NCBI RefSeq assembly: GCF_900606115.1
Contig: NZ_UWPJ01000008.1
Location: 124,001 to 188,000, forward strand
Origin: Pigmentiphaga humi
GTDB lineage: Bacteria; Pseudomonadota; Gammaproteobacteria; Burkholderiales; Burkholderiaceae_B
Direction: 5' to 3'
DNA length: 64,000 nt
In this document: piece after piece, positions 48,917-57,362 of the stretch
How the letters are laid out: every line of letters starts with the position of its first letter
Numbering within the stretch: position 1 is the stretch's first letter
Position numbers and translations under genes: made by a program
The notes under the pieces: model-generated
Database searches by the model: none
What the model was told of the DNA's origin: nothing
Seen by the model: only the letters and a program-made list of their open reading frames with translations

Positions 48917-50419
48917 ATGTCCACGCTGCGCTCCGCCCGGCATCTCCTGCCTTTTGCCGTCTGGCTGGCTGCCGCCGTTCTTGCGGTGGCGCTGGTGGCG
49001 GCGTTCGGGTATCGCGGCGCGCGCACGGCGCTTGCGGAACGGACGGCCGAGGCGGAGACGCGGCTGTCGGAAAGGCTGGCGCAGCACGACGCGCACCTGA
49101 CGGCGCTGGCGGCGGTCATCCGCATGGCGCGCGCCGAACCCGATGCCGGCGTGCAAGGACTGGCGCAGGCGGTGCGGACGTTCTATCCGCGCATTACGGA
49201 TATAGACGTCATCCGTCCTCGGGGAGAGCTGGCCTCGGTGGCCGGCTATGGCGGCGTGGACGGGCCGACGGCGGGCACGCTGCCTGGCGCGGCGCTGCCG
49301 CCGCTTTCCAGTCCTGGAGAGACGGCCATCCATGCCCGCGCGGACCGCGGCGGCTACGATCTCGTCAAGCTGGTGGCGCCCGGCGTGTATCTGCGGCTGC
49401 GCATCGATGCTGCCGCGCTGATCGCGGGGCTCGCGCCGGCGGACTATGGCGCCGTGCTGCGGCTGGACCAGCGGGAACTGGCCCGGGCGGGACCCGGCGC
49501 GCAGGGGCTGGCCGTCATCGGGCGGGGCGCAGAGATCGCCAGCGCGAGCCAGCCGCTGCGGCTGGAAATCTCGCGCAGGCTCGGCGCCTGGGAGCTGCTG
49601 CGCCCGGCATGGACTCTGCCGCTGCTGCTGGGCCTGGCGCTTGCAGTCTGGCTCGCGGCGCAGTATCGCCGCGCCGTGCGGGACAGGCGCGAAGAGGAAC
49701 GGCGCGCCGCCCTGCTCGAGCAGGAGGCCAGGCTGGCCCATGCCGGCCGTGTCAACGCGCTGGGCGAGATGGCCTCCGGCATCGCCCACGAACTGGCCCA
49801 GCCGATGGCGGCGCTGCTGACGCAGAGCCAGGCGGCGCGCCGGGCCGCTGCCCAGGGCCGGCAAGACCTCCTGCAGCTCGCCCTGGACGCCAACGTCCGC
49901 GAGGCCAGGCGCGCCGGCGATATCCTGGGCCGCATGCGCGTCTATATCTCGGGGGACGCGGCCCGGCTCGAGGCCGTGCCGCTGGCCGACGCGCTGACCG
50001 AGGCGCTGCGGCTGGTCGAGCCCGATCTCGCGCGGCGCGGCATCGCGCTGCGCGTGTCGCTGCCGAATGCGCCGTGCGGCATCCTGATCGACGTCATCGC
50101 CTTCCAGCAGGTGATCGTCAATCTCGTGCTGAATGCCGCCGAAGCCCTGGCCGCCGGCACACCCGCGCCGCGCATCGACATAAGCGCCGTGAGACAGGGC
50201 GAGCAGGCCGTGATCACCGTCGCCGACAACGGCCCGGGCATTCCGCCCGAGGCCCTGCCCCGCCTGTTCGAGCCCTTCTTCACCACCAAGCCCGACGGCA
50301 TGGGGCTGGGCCTGCCGCTGTGCGCGAGACTGGCCGAGACCATGCACGGCAGCGTGGAAGCCGCCAATGCGGACGGCGCGTGTTTCACGCTGAAGCTGCC
50401 GATCAGGATGCCCGCATGA
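48917..50419 (+). CDS. Membrane sensor histidine kinase (DctB-like)
   Basis: A 500-residue sensor kinase. Two transmembrane helices (about 10-32 and 225-250) flank a periplasmic sensing domain. The H-box G-I-A-H-E-L-A-Q-P places the phosphorylated His at 291. The ATP-binding part has [14 protein letters not shown] and G-L-G-L-P-L boxes. The stop overlaps the response regulator start (ATGA). The large periplasmic domain resembles sensors for small carboxylates, and the linked GlcG-like gene may be its target; both points are inference. Confidence 0.92.
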   Translation: MSTLRSARHLLPFAVWLAAAVLAVALVAAFGYRGARTALAERTAEAETRLSERLAQHDAHLTALAAVIRMARAEPDAGVQGLAQAVRTFYPRITDIDVIRPRGELASVAGYGGVDGPTAGTLPGAALPPLSSPGETAIHARADRGGYDLVKLVAPGVYLRLRIDAAALIAGLAPADYGAVLRLDQRELARAGPGAQGLAVIGRGAEIASASQPLRLEISRRLGAWELLRPAWTLPLLLGLALAVWLAAQYRRAVRDRREEERRAALLEQEARLAHAGRVNALGEMASGIAHELAQPMAALLTQSQAARRAAAQGRQDLLQLALDANVREARRAGDILGRMRVYISGDAARLEAVPLADALTEALRLVEPDLARRGIALRVSLPNAPCGILIDVIAFQQVIVNLVLNAAEALAAGTPAPRIDISAVRQGEQAVITVADNGPGIPPEALPRLFEPFFTTKPDGMGLGLPLCARLAETMHGSVEAANADGACFTLKLPIRMPA

Positions 50420-50997
50420 TTTATCTCGTGGACGACGACACCGCGGTACGGGAGGCCCTGGCGCTGCTGCTGGCCACCTACGGCAGGGAAACCCGGGGCT
50501 TTCCCGACGCCGCGCACCTGCTGGCGCAGCTGGATCCCGACCGGCCCGGGATACTGGTCCTCGACCTGCGCATGCCCGCCATCAGCGGGCTGCAGTTGCT
50601 GGCGCAGCTCGCCGCCCGCGGCATCTCGTGGCCGGCCATCATGATCACCGGCCACGGCGACGTCGAAGCCTGCCGCCGGGCGTTCCGCGCCGGCGTGACG
50701 GATTTCCTGGCCAAGCCCGTGGACGAGCACGTGCTGATGGAAGCAGTCGCCGCCTGCGAGGCGGAGCTGGCCGAGCTGCTGGCCCGCCGCGAGGCGGCCG
50801 CGCTGCTGGACCAGCTCACGCCGCGCGAAGCCGAGGTGCTGGACCTGGTATCCAAGGGCCTGGGCAGCCGGGAGATCGCCGCGGCGCTGAACGTGTCCGT
50901 GCGCACGGTGGACAGCCACCGCGCCGGCATCGCCGCCAAGCTGGGCACGCCGGCGGTAGCCGAGCAGACCCGCCTGTGGCTGGCGCGGCATCGGTAA
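50416..50997 (+). CDS. FixJ/NarL-family response regulator
   Basis: A 193-residue regulator. The receiver domain has the acidic pair D-D-D near the N-terminus, the phosphorylation site Asp50 in V-L-D-L-R-M-P, T-G-H-G-D and the conserved K-P. The C-terminal LuxR-type helix-turn-helix is L-T-P-R-E-A-E-V-L through V-S-V-R-T-V-D-S-H. It starts in an ATGA overlap with the kinase and so forms a two-component system. The long open frame upstream in the same phase is not part of it. Confidence 0.94.
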   Translation: MIYLVDDDTAVREALALLLATYGRETRGFPDAAHLLAQLDPDRPGILVLDLRMPAISGLQLLAQLAARGISWPAIMITGHGDVEACRRAFRAGVTDFLAKPVDEHVLMEAVAACEAELAELLARREAAALLDQLTPREAEVLDLVSKGLGSREIAAALNVSVRTVDSHRAGIAAKLGTPAVAEQTRLWLARHR

Positions 50998-51103
50998 TCC
51001 TACCGACCCGGACCGGTTGATCTGCGAATATCGCCCGCGCGCGGCGCGCCCTACAGTGGCTCCCGGACGTCATGCCGACGTCGATCAACGCAGAGAGACC
51101 CTC

Positions 51104-51589
51104 ATGAAAGCCACGCTCATTTCCGCCGCCTTCGCGCTGTTCGCCGCGCCCGCCTTCGCCGCCGATACGGTGGCCCCGCCCAGCCTGAACACCGCGCTGG
51201 CCGTGAACCTCGCGCAGGATGCCGTCGCCGCCTGCGCCGCCGACGGCTACAACGTCGCCGCGGCCGTGACCGACCGCGCCGGCATCCTGCTGGCGCTGGT
51301 GCGCGCCGACAATGCCGGCGCCCACACCGCCAACGCCGCCACGGCCAAGGCCTACACCTCGGCGTCCTCGCGCATGCCGACCAGCGCGATGGCCGACACC
51401 GTGCAGAAAAACCCCGCCGCGGCCGGCCTGGCCGACATTCCCGGTTTCCTGGTGCTGGCCGGCGGCGTGCCGGTCAAGGCCGGCAATGCCGCCGTCGGCG
51501 CCATCGGCGTGGGCGGCGCGCCCGGCGGCCATCTGGACGAGGCGTGCGCGCTCAAGGCGCTGGACAAGCAGGCCGCCCGTTTGAAGTAA
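51104..51589 (+). CDS. Secreted GlcG/HbpS-like (DUF336) protein
   Basis: A 161-residue exported protein with a signal peptide ending A-F-A-A. The mature part matches the GlcG/HbpS family (L-A-V-N-L-A-Q-D-A-V-A-A-C, A-V-T-D-R-A-G, G-F-L-V-L-A-G-G-V-P-V, G-A-I-G-V-G-G-A-P-G-G). Some members bind haem or glycolate-related ligands, and HbpS acts together with a two-component sensor. It follows the two-component genes by about 100 nt in the same direction, so it may be their target or accessory sensor (inference). Confidence 0.87.
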   Translation: MKATLISAAFALFAAPAFAADTVAPPSLNTALAVNLAQDAVAACAADGYNVAAAVTDRAGILLALVRADNAGAHTANAATAKAYTSASSRMPTSAMADTVQKNPAAAGLADIPGFLVLAGGVPVKAGNAAVGAIGVGGAPGGHLDEACALKALDKQAARLK

Positions 51590-51652
51590 GCGGTTCCGGA
51601 AGACCGCGCCAGCGCCTGCCCGGCCGGACCGCCGGGCAAAACCCGGCCCGCG

Positions 51653-52540
51653 TCACAGATTGGCCTGCACGAAATCCAGGAAGGTCCGGGTCTTGGCGGG
51701 CATCAGGCGGGTCGAGGTCAAGGCGTAGATGGGCAGCATCGGCGCGCTCCAGTTCTCGAGCACCCGCACCAGGCGGCCCGCTTCGACGTCCTTGCGGCAT
51801 ATGCTTTCCGGCAGCAGCGCCAGGCCGGCCCCGCCCAGGATGAGGCGGCGGATGATGCCTATGCTGTTGAACGACAGCGTGCCTTTGACGTCCACCTCCA
51901 CCCGCCTGCGGCCGTTCGTGAGCGTCCAGGTGTTCTGGATGCCTATTTGATGCAGCCTGCCCTCCAGCACGCAGGCGTGGGCGCTCAGGTCCGCGGGCGT
52001 CAGCGGACGGCCATGCCCGGCCAGGTAGTCGGGCGAGGCGTACACGTGCACGGCGACGTCGGCGAGTTTCTTGGCGGTCAGGCCTGAATCCGGCGGCGCG
52101 CCGATGTGGATGGCGACGTCGTAGTTCTCGGTGAGCGGGTCCACCCGGCGCGTCGTGAAGTCGAACTCGAGCACCAGATCGGGATATTCCGCGGCGAACC
52201 GGGTCAGCCCGTTGACCAGCCGCAGGCCGAAGTCCACGGTGGCGGCGACGCGCAAATGCCCGCGCGGCCGGTGCCGCGCGCTGATCAGCTCTTCATGGGC
52301 GCTCTGCACGTCCTCGAGCAGGCGCCGACAGGAGGCGAAGTAGTTCTGGCCCTCCTCGGTCAATTCCACCTTCTGCGTCGTCCTCTTGAGCAGGCGCAGC
52401 CCCACTTCGCGCTCGAGCTCAGCGACGCGCCGCGACACCGTCGATTTGGGCAGGTCGAGCGCCAATCCGGCTTTGGTGAAGCTCTTCGCCTTGGCGACTT
52501 CGGCGAAGACGGCGATGTTGCGCAACAGGTCAGGGGTCAA
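51653..52540 (-). CDS. LysR-family regulator of the gamma-resorcylate-like cluster
   Basis: A 295-residue LysR regulator of the AaeR/LysR-like group with a clear helix-turn-helix (S-F-T-K-A-G-L-A-L-D-L-P-K-S-T-V-S-R-R). The start is chosen at the TTG at 52540, just before L-T-P-D-L-L-R-N, with a GGAGA ribosome site; longer starts (GTG at 52564, TTG at 52573) are possible. It is divergent from the Bug/ferredoxin-reductase/VOC/FAH genes, its likely targets. Confidence 0.9.
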   Translation of the reverse strand: MTPDLLRNIAVFAEVAKAKSFTKAGLALDLPKSTVSRRVAELEREVGLRLLKRTTQKVELTEEGQNYFASCRRLLEDVQSAHEELISARHRPRGHLRVAATVDFGLRLVNGLTRFAAEYPDLVLEFDFTTRRVDPLTENYDVAIHIGAPPDSGLTAKKLADVAVHVYASPDYLAGHGRPLTPADLSAHACVLEGRLHQIGIQNTWTLTNGRRRVEVDVKGTLSFNSIGIIRRLILGGAGLALLPESICRKDVEAGRLVRVLENWSAPMLPIYALTSTRLMPAKTRTFLDFVQANL

Positions 52541-52670
52541 TGCACGTCTCCGCTTGTTCCACACGAGGAACAAGTTTTCCCAAAAAGCGGACTTCGCTCA
52601 ATGGGGGATTTGACCGATGATGCTTCGACCGAACCGGCGCGCCCATGACGCCGAATGAAAAGGAGGAGAC

Positions 52671-53753
52671 ATGCACAGCCATAGCCACGGCCGCCTGCCG
52701 CCGGCGCACGATCCCGATCCGTCCTACGGCGACGCCAGGGCCGAAGCCGCGCATGGCGCCGCGCGGCGCCGGCTGCTCCGGGCAGCGTCATGGGCGGTAT
52801 GCGGCCTGCTCACCGCCAGCCCGCTGATCGCGGCGGAGGCGCACGCCCAGGCATTCCCCACCAGGCCGGTCCGGATCATCACGCCTTACCCGACCGGCCT
52901 GACCCCGGACATCGCCACGCGGCTGGTCGCCGAGAAACTGTCGCGCTACTGGAACCAGCAGGTGGTCGTGGAGTCCCGGCCGGGCGGCAACGGCTTCATC
53001 GCCATCACCGCGGCCGCACAGGCGCCCGCCGACGGCCACACCTTGCTGATGGTGGGCAACGCGCACGTTTCGATCAACCCGCATCTGTTCAAGAAGATTC
53101 CCTACGACGCCGAGCGCGATTTCACGCCGCTTTCCACGCTCTATCAGGCGCCGTTCTTTCTTGCCGCCTCGGCCGACGGCCCCTATCGCAGCGTCAAGGA
53201 CATCGTTGCCGCCGCGGCCTCCGATCCGAACCGTATCGCGTACAGCAGCCCGTACGTGGGCAGCCCTCCGCATTTCGGCGGAGCGGTGCTGGCGAACCTT
53301 TCGAATACGCGCATGCTGGCCGTGCAATACAAGGAAGGGCAGCAGATGTACGCGGCCGTCGCCAATGGCGACGTGGCGTTCTCGGTGGCGACGATACGGT
53401 CGTTCGCGCCGCTGGTCGATGCCGGCAAGCTGAAGGTGCTTGCCGTGGCCGCGCCCAAGCGGCTGCCGGCCTACCCCGACATTCCGACCGTCGAGGAATC
53501 CGGCGGGCCGGCGGGCCTGGAAGTCACGACCTGGACCGGCCTGGTCGCGCCGCGCGGCGTGCCGGCCGACATCGTCGAGCGCATCAGCGCCGACATCGCG
53601 CGCGCGCTGAACGAGGACGACGTCAAACAGCGCTTCACGGCCGACGGCGTGATGGCATGGCCCAGCACTCCCACCGCCATGGCCGCGCTTCTGCGCGACG
53701 AACACCAAACCTATCGAGACCTGATCAAACGAGTCGGCCTCCAGGCCGAATGA
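52671..53753 (+). CDS. Bug-family tripartite tricarboxylate transporter receptor (Tat-type leader)
   Basis: A 360-residue Bug/TctC receptor. A His-rich start (M-H-S-H-S-H-G) precedes an R-R-R-L-L-R-A-A stretch and hydrophobic core ending A-H-A-Q, which resembles a twin-arginine signal. The mature part has F-P-T-R-P-V-R-I-I-T-P and P-G-G-N-G-F-I-A. AGGAGGAG gives a strong ribosome site. It is divergent from a LysR gene and overlaps the ferredoxin reductase start. Its substrate is presumably the aromatic compound of this cluster. Confidence 0.92.
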   Translation: MHSHSHGRLPPAHDPDPSYGDARAEAAHGAARRRLLRAASWAVCGLLTASPLIAAEAHAQAFPTRPVRIITPYPTGLTPDIATRLVAEKLSRYWNQQVVVESRPGGNGFIAITAAAQAPADGHTLLMVGNAHVSINPHLFKKIPYDAERDFTPLSTLYQAPFFLAASADGPYRSVKDIVAAAASDPNRIAYSSPYVGSPPHFGGAVLANLSNTRMLAVQYKEGQQMYAAVANGDVAFSVATIRSFAPLVDAGKLKVLAVAAPKRLPAYPDIPTVEESGGPAGLEVTTWTGLVAPRGVPADIVERISADIARALNEDDVKQRFTADGVMAWPSTPTAMAALLRDEHQTYRDLIKRVGLQAE

Positions 53754-54820
53754 CAAAGCGCACCATGGCATTCAAGATCACGCTTCAGCCCAGCGGGCGC
53801 ACCTACGATGCGCCCCCCGACACGACCGTATTGAACGCCGGTCTCGAAGCCGGCCTCAGCCTGCCCTACAGCTGCCGCGCCGGCACCTGCCGGACCTGCA
53901 AGGCCCGCATCGAGCAGGGAACGGTGGACCATGGCGGCGCCCATCCGTTCTACCTGCCGGACGACCAGAAGGCGCAGGGCTATGCGCTGCTGTGCAAGGC
54001 CAAGCCGCTGAGCGACCTGGTGGTGCACGTGCAGGAACTGTCGCTGCAAAGCACGCGCCCCCGCATCGTGCCGTGCCGCGTCAAGCGGGTGTCCCGGCCG
54101 GCGCCCGGCATAGCGGTCATGGAACTGCGGCTGCCGATGAACGAGAACCTGCTGTTCGCCGCCGGCCAGTTCGTCGATTTCCTGCTGCCGGACGGCCAGA
54201 CGCGCAGCTATTCGATTGCGACGGCACCCCGCGCCGAGGGAGTGATCGACCTCGAACTGCATTTGCGCCACACGCCCGGGGGCCTGTTCACCGACCGCGT
54301 GTTCGGCAGCGAAATGGAAGGATCGCTGCTGAAGTTCCGCGGTCCGCTGGGCAGTTTCTACCTGCGCGAAGATTCCTCCAGGCCGATCGTCCTGCTGGCC
54401 AGCGGCACGGGCTTCGCGCCGATCAAGGCAATCGTCGACTACGCGCGCAGCCGCGGCATCGATCGTCCGATGCGCCTGTATTGGGGCGGCCGCCGCCCGG
54501 CCGACCTCTACATGGACAGCCTGGCCCGCCAATGGGCGAGCGAGATGCCCTCGTTCGACTACGTCCCGGTGCTTTCCGACGCCGCCGAGGCGGACCGGTG
54601 GAGCGGCCGCACGGGCCTGGTCCACGAGGCCGTCATGGCGGACCACCCGAGCCTCGCCGGCCACCAGGTCTACGCCTGCGGCTCCCTCGCGATGGTGGAC
54701 GCCGCGCGCCGCGACTTTACTTCGCTGCGCGGGCTGCCGGAATCCGAATTCCTGTCGGACGCCTTTCTCACCGAAGCCGAGCGCGCCGCGGCGGACAAGG
54801 CTTCTGAGCCTGCCATCTGA
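53750..54820 (+). CDS. 2Fe-2S ferredoxin/FAD oxidoreductase (oxygenase reductase component)
   Basis: A 356-residue reductase. The N-terminal plant-type ferredoxin has C-R-A-G-T-C-R-T-C near residue 45 and a fourth Cys in L-L-C-K-A near residue 82. An FAD-binding domain (R-S-Y-S-I-A) and an NAD-binding domain (A-S-G-T-G-F-A-P) follow. This layout is that of reductase components such as CDP-6-deoxy-L-threo-D-glycero-4-hexulose reductase-like or XylZ/BenC-like proteins. The ATG at 53750 overlaps the Bug stop; ATG at 53765 is an alternative. No partner oxygenase is beside it, though a Rieske oxygenase lies at 20567. Confidence 0.9.
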   Translation: MTKRTMAFKITLQPSGRTYDAPPDTTVLNAGLEAGLSLPYSCRAGTCRTCKARIEQGTVDHGGAHPFYLPDDQKAQGYALLCKAKPLSDLVVHVQELSLQSTRPRIVPCRVKRVSRPAPGIAVMELRLPMNENLLFAAGQFVDFLLPDGQTRSYSIATAPRAEGVIDLELHLRHTPGGLFTDRVFGSEMEGSLLKFRGPLGSFYLREDSSRPIVLLASGTGFAPIKAIVDYARSRGIDRPMRLYWGGRRPADLYMDSLARQWASEMPSFDYVPVLSDAAEADRWSGRTGLVHEAVMADHPSLAGHQVYACGSLAMVDAARRDFTSLRGLPESEFLSDAFLTEAERAAADKASEPAI

Positions 54821-54838
54821 ATCACGAGGAACACATCC

Positions 54839-55333
54839 ATGCGCATCAAACAACCCTTCGCGGGCACGGCCAGGCCCGACTCCGTCGTCCGCGCCGAATA
54901 CCTGTCGCACGGCACGCTGGAATGCTACAGCCTGGAAGCGTCCCGCCGGTTCTACGAAGAGTTCCTCGGCCTCGAATGCGTGCGCCACGCCAAGCCGGCC
55001 ATGGCCATCCGCTGCGGTTTGAAGTTCCACATCGTCTGCCTGGAAGTGGGCGACAAGCTCCACCCCGCGAACGTCGACAACCACTGGGGCCTGGACGTCG
55101 GCAGCGCGGAAGAAGTGGAGCGCATATGGAAAGCGGCGCACGACCTGCGCGACGAGTACCGGATCGGCCAGATCATGGATCTCGTCAAGCAGCACGGGAC
55201 CTATTCCTTCTATTTCGAAGACCTGGACCACAACTGGTGGGAAATCCAGTACTACGACGGCATCCAGCACGACGACATGTTCGACTTCGGCGACCGGTAC
55301 AGCGCCGCCGACCTGCACGAACCGAACGCCTGA
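54839..55333 (+). CDS. VOC-family protein (possible extradiol dioxygenase)
   Basis: A 164-residue protein of the vicinal-oxygen-chelate superfamily. Features include S-H-G-T-L-E-C-Y-S near residue 25 (possible metal His), F-Y-E-E-F-L-G-L and a late E in W-W-E-I-Q-Y-Y-D near residue 140. Family members are extradiol dioxygenases, glyoxalases or other metal enzymes; with FAH and a reductase nearby, aromatic catabolism is the likelier setting. The exact reaction cannot be told. Confidence 0.82.
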   Translation: MRIKQPFAGTARPDSVVRAEYLSHGTLECYSLEASRRFYEEFLGLECVRHAKPAMAIRCGLKFHIVCLEVGDKLHPANVDNHWGLDVGSAEEVERIWKAAHDLRDEYRIGQIMDLVKQHGTYSFYFEDLDHNWWEIQYYDGIQHDDMFDFGDRYSAADLHEPNA

Positions 55334-55387
55334 CCCGCCACGGAGCCGCGCGGCGGCATCCGGCATCCACGACGAAGGACATTCACG

Positions 55388-56311
55388 ATGAGCTATCGCC
55401 TGCTGACGTATGAAATCGATGGGCGGCCGCGCGCCGGCCTGCTGACCGGCGACCGTATCCACGACCTGGCCGAAGCCACGCGCCGCGCGGAATGGAGCAC
55501 CGTACTGGGCGCGCTGCAGCAATGGGAACAGGCGCGGCACGCGTGCCGCGAGGCCGCCGGCCGGCTGGCGCCGACGGCCGGCGGCCTCGCCCTGGACGAT
55601 GCGGTGCTTCGGGCGCCCATTCTTTACCCCGGCACCATTTATTGCGCCGGCGCCAACTATACGGATCACGTCGCGGAGATGTTCGCCGCCCAGGGCCTGC
55701 CCATGGGGCCGACGATGAAGGAGCTGGGCGACCAGCCCTGGCATTTCATCAAGACCTCGCGCAGCGCCGTGGTCGGACCGGGCGCGGCCGTCGCCATCCC
55801 GAACGATACCCGCTGGCTGGACTGGGAAATAGAACTGGCGGCGGTCATCGGCCAGCCGGCGAAGAACGTGTCCGCCGCCGAGGCGCTGGACCACGTGGCC
55901 GGATTCACCATCGCCAACGACCTGTCCGCGCGCGACCACATGAAGCGCGCCGCGCAGGACCCCATGTCGCCGTTCTACTACGACTGGATCGGGCAGAAAT
56001 GCTTCGACGGCGCCTGCCCCATCGGGCCCTGGATCGTTCCCGCCGACGACATCGGCGACCCGCATGAGCTCGGCATGAAGCTCTGGGTGGGAGACGAGCT
56101 CATGCAGGATTCGAACTCGAACAAGCTCATCTTCGATATCGCCGAACAGATCGCGGCGCTGTCCGCCCGCGTCACGCTGCAGCCCGGCGACCTGGTGCTG
56201 ACCGGCACGCCGGCCGGCGTCGGCATGGGGCGCAAGCGCTTCCTGCAGAGCGGAGAACAGGTCCGGCTCTGGATCGAAGGCATAGGCGAGCTGCGCCACA
56301 GCATCGCGTAA
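55388..56311 (+). CDS. Fumarylacetoacetate hydrolase family protein
   Basis: A 307-residue FAH-fold enzyme. Family marks are C-A-G-A-N-Y-T-D-H, D-W-E-I-E-L-A-A-V-I-G, N-D-L-S-A-R-D and a C-terminal T-G-T-P-A-G-V-G. FAH-family members split acylpyruvates or act as decarboxylases/hydratases after meta-cleavage of aromatic rings. It follows the VOC gene by 54 nt and precedes a Bug gene, so it probably handles a ring-cleavage product. Confidence 0.92.
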   Translation: MSYRLLTYEIDGRPRAGLLTGDRIHDLAEATRRAEWSTVLGALQQWEQARHACREAAGRLAPTAGGLALDDAVLRAPILYPGTIYCAGANYTDHVAEMFAAQGLPMGPTMKELGDQPWHFIKTSRSAVVGPGAAVAIPNDTRWLDWEIELAAVIGQPAKNVSAAEALDHVAGFTIANDLSARDHMKRAAQDPMSPFYYDWIGQKCFDGACPIGPWIVPADDIGDPHELGMKLWVGDELMQDSNSNKLIFDIAEQIAALSARVTLQPGDLVLTGTPAGVGMGRKRFLQSGEQVRLWIEGIGELRHSIA

Positions 56312-56387
56312 TCGCCGCCGAGGACGGGCGGTCCATCACACAACAACGGCCGCCCCGGTTCATTTTCCCCCAAGGAGGAGCATCATC

Positions 56388-57362
56388 ATGCACGCACGCG
56401 TGGCAGCAGCCATCGGGGCGAGTCTCGCCTTGCTGGCCAACCAACCCGCCGGCGCCGCCGACGCCTGGCCCGCCAAACCCGTACGCATCATCGTGCCGCA
56501 AGCGCCAGGCGGCCAGAGCGACATCTTCGTCAGGCTGTTCGGCAACGAACTCAGCCAGCGGCTGGGCGTCCCGGTGGTCGTCGAGAACCGGGCGGGCGGC
56601 AACACGTTCATCGCGGTCAGGGGCTGCACGTCGGCCAAGGACGACCATACCTTCTGTGTGTTCTACACTGACACCACCATGGTGGCCAACCCGCTGCTGC
56701 TCAAGGACATTCCGTACGATCCCGACAAGGACCTGATGCCCATCACGCCCTTGTTCGTATCGACCCAGGTCGTCGCGGTCAACGCCAAACTGGGCGTCAA
56801 CAGCATGCAGGAACTGGTGCAGGCCTCGCGCCGCCAGTCCGGCGGCCTGAGCTATGCCACGCCCAGCCATTCCCTGGCCATCATGTACATGGAGAAATTC
56901 AAGCGCGAAGCCGGCGCCGACCTGACCTACATCCCGTACAAGGGCGGCGGCGAAGTGGTTCAAGCCGTGGTGGGCGGGACGACGCCGGTCGGCTTCGTCA
57001 GCTACGTCAACGTCATTCCCCACGTGAAGAGCGGACAGCTGAAAGTGCTCGCCGTCGACAGCGAACAGCGCTTTGCCTCGCTGCCCGACGTGCCGACGCT
57101 CAAGGAAGCCGGCTATCACTACGACCGGCCGCGCACCGTGCTGGGATTGTTCGCGCCGGAAGGCACGCCCGCGGCCGTGGTCGAGCGCATGTACCGGGAT
57201 TCGCGCGCCATACTGGATGATGCGGCCTTCAACCGCCAGCACATGGTCCCCGCCGGGCTCGAGGTCAAGGACATGGCGCCCTCGGCCTTCGCAAGCCACA
57301 TCCGCAACGACAGGAGCTATGCGCAGGTTCTCGTGAAGGAAGCCGGCGTGCAGCCCCAATGA
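56388..57362 (+). CDS. Bug-family tripartite tricarboxylate transporter receptor
   Basis: A 324-residue Bug/TctC receptor with a signal peptide ending A-G-A-A. It has W-P-A-K-P-V-R-I-I-V-P-Q-A-P-G-G and N-R-A-G-G-N-T-F. AAGGAGGAG provides the ribosome site. The stop overlaps the following hydrolase start (ATGA), so the two are coupled. It is the second Bug gene of this cluster. Confidence 0.93.
   Translation: MHARVAAAIGASLALLANQPAGAADAWPAKPVRIIVPQAPGGQSDIFVRLFGNELSQRLGVPVVVENRAGGNTFIAVRGCTSAKDDHTFCVFYTDTTMVANPLLLKDIPYDPDKDLMPITPLFVSTQVVAVNAKLGVNSMQELVQASRRQSGGLSYATPSHSLAIMYMEKFKREAGADLTYIPYKGGGEVVQAVVGGTTPVGFVSYVNVIPHVKSGQLKVLAVDSEQRFASLPDVPTLKEAGYHYDRPRTVLGLFAPEGTPAAVVERMYRDSRAILDDAAFNRQHMVPAGLEVKDMAPSAFASHIRNDRSYAQVLVKEAGVQPQ

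Noticed and set aside
51618-51637. GCCCGGC/GCCGGGC hairpin after the GlcG-like gene
   Set aside because: It is followed by A rather than T residues on the plus strand and has no T-run after it on the minus strand, so it is not a convincing terminator.
53711-56299. An 862-codon minus-strand open frame
   Set aside because: It runs opposite the reductase, VOC and FAH genes, all of which have clear motifs; it is an antisense shadow.
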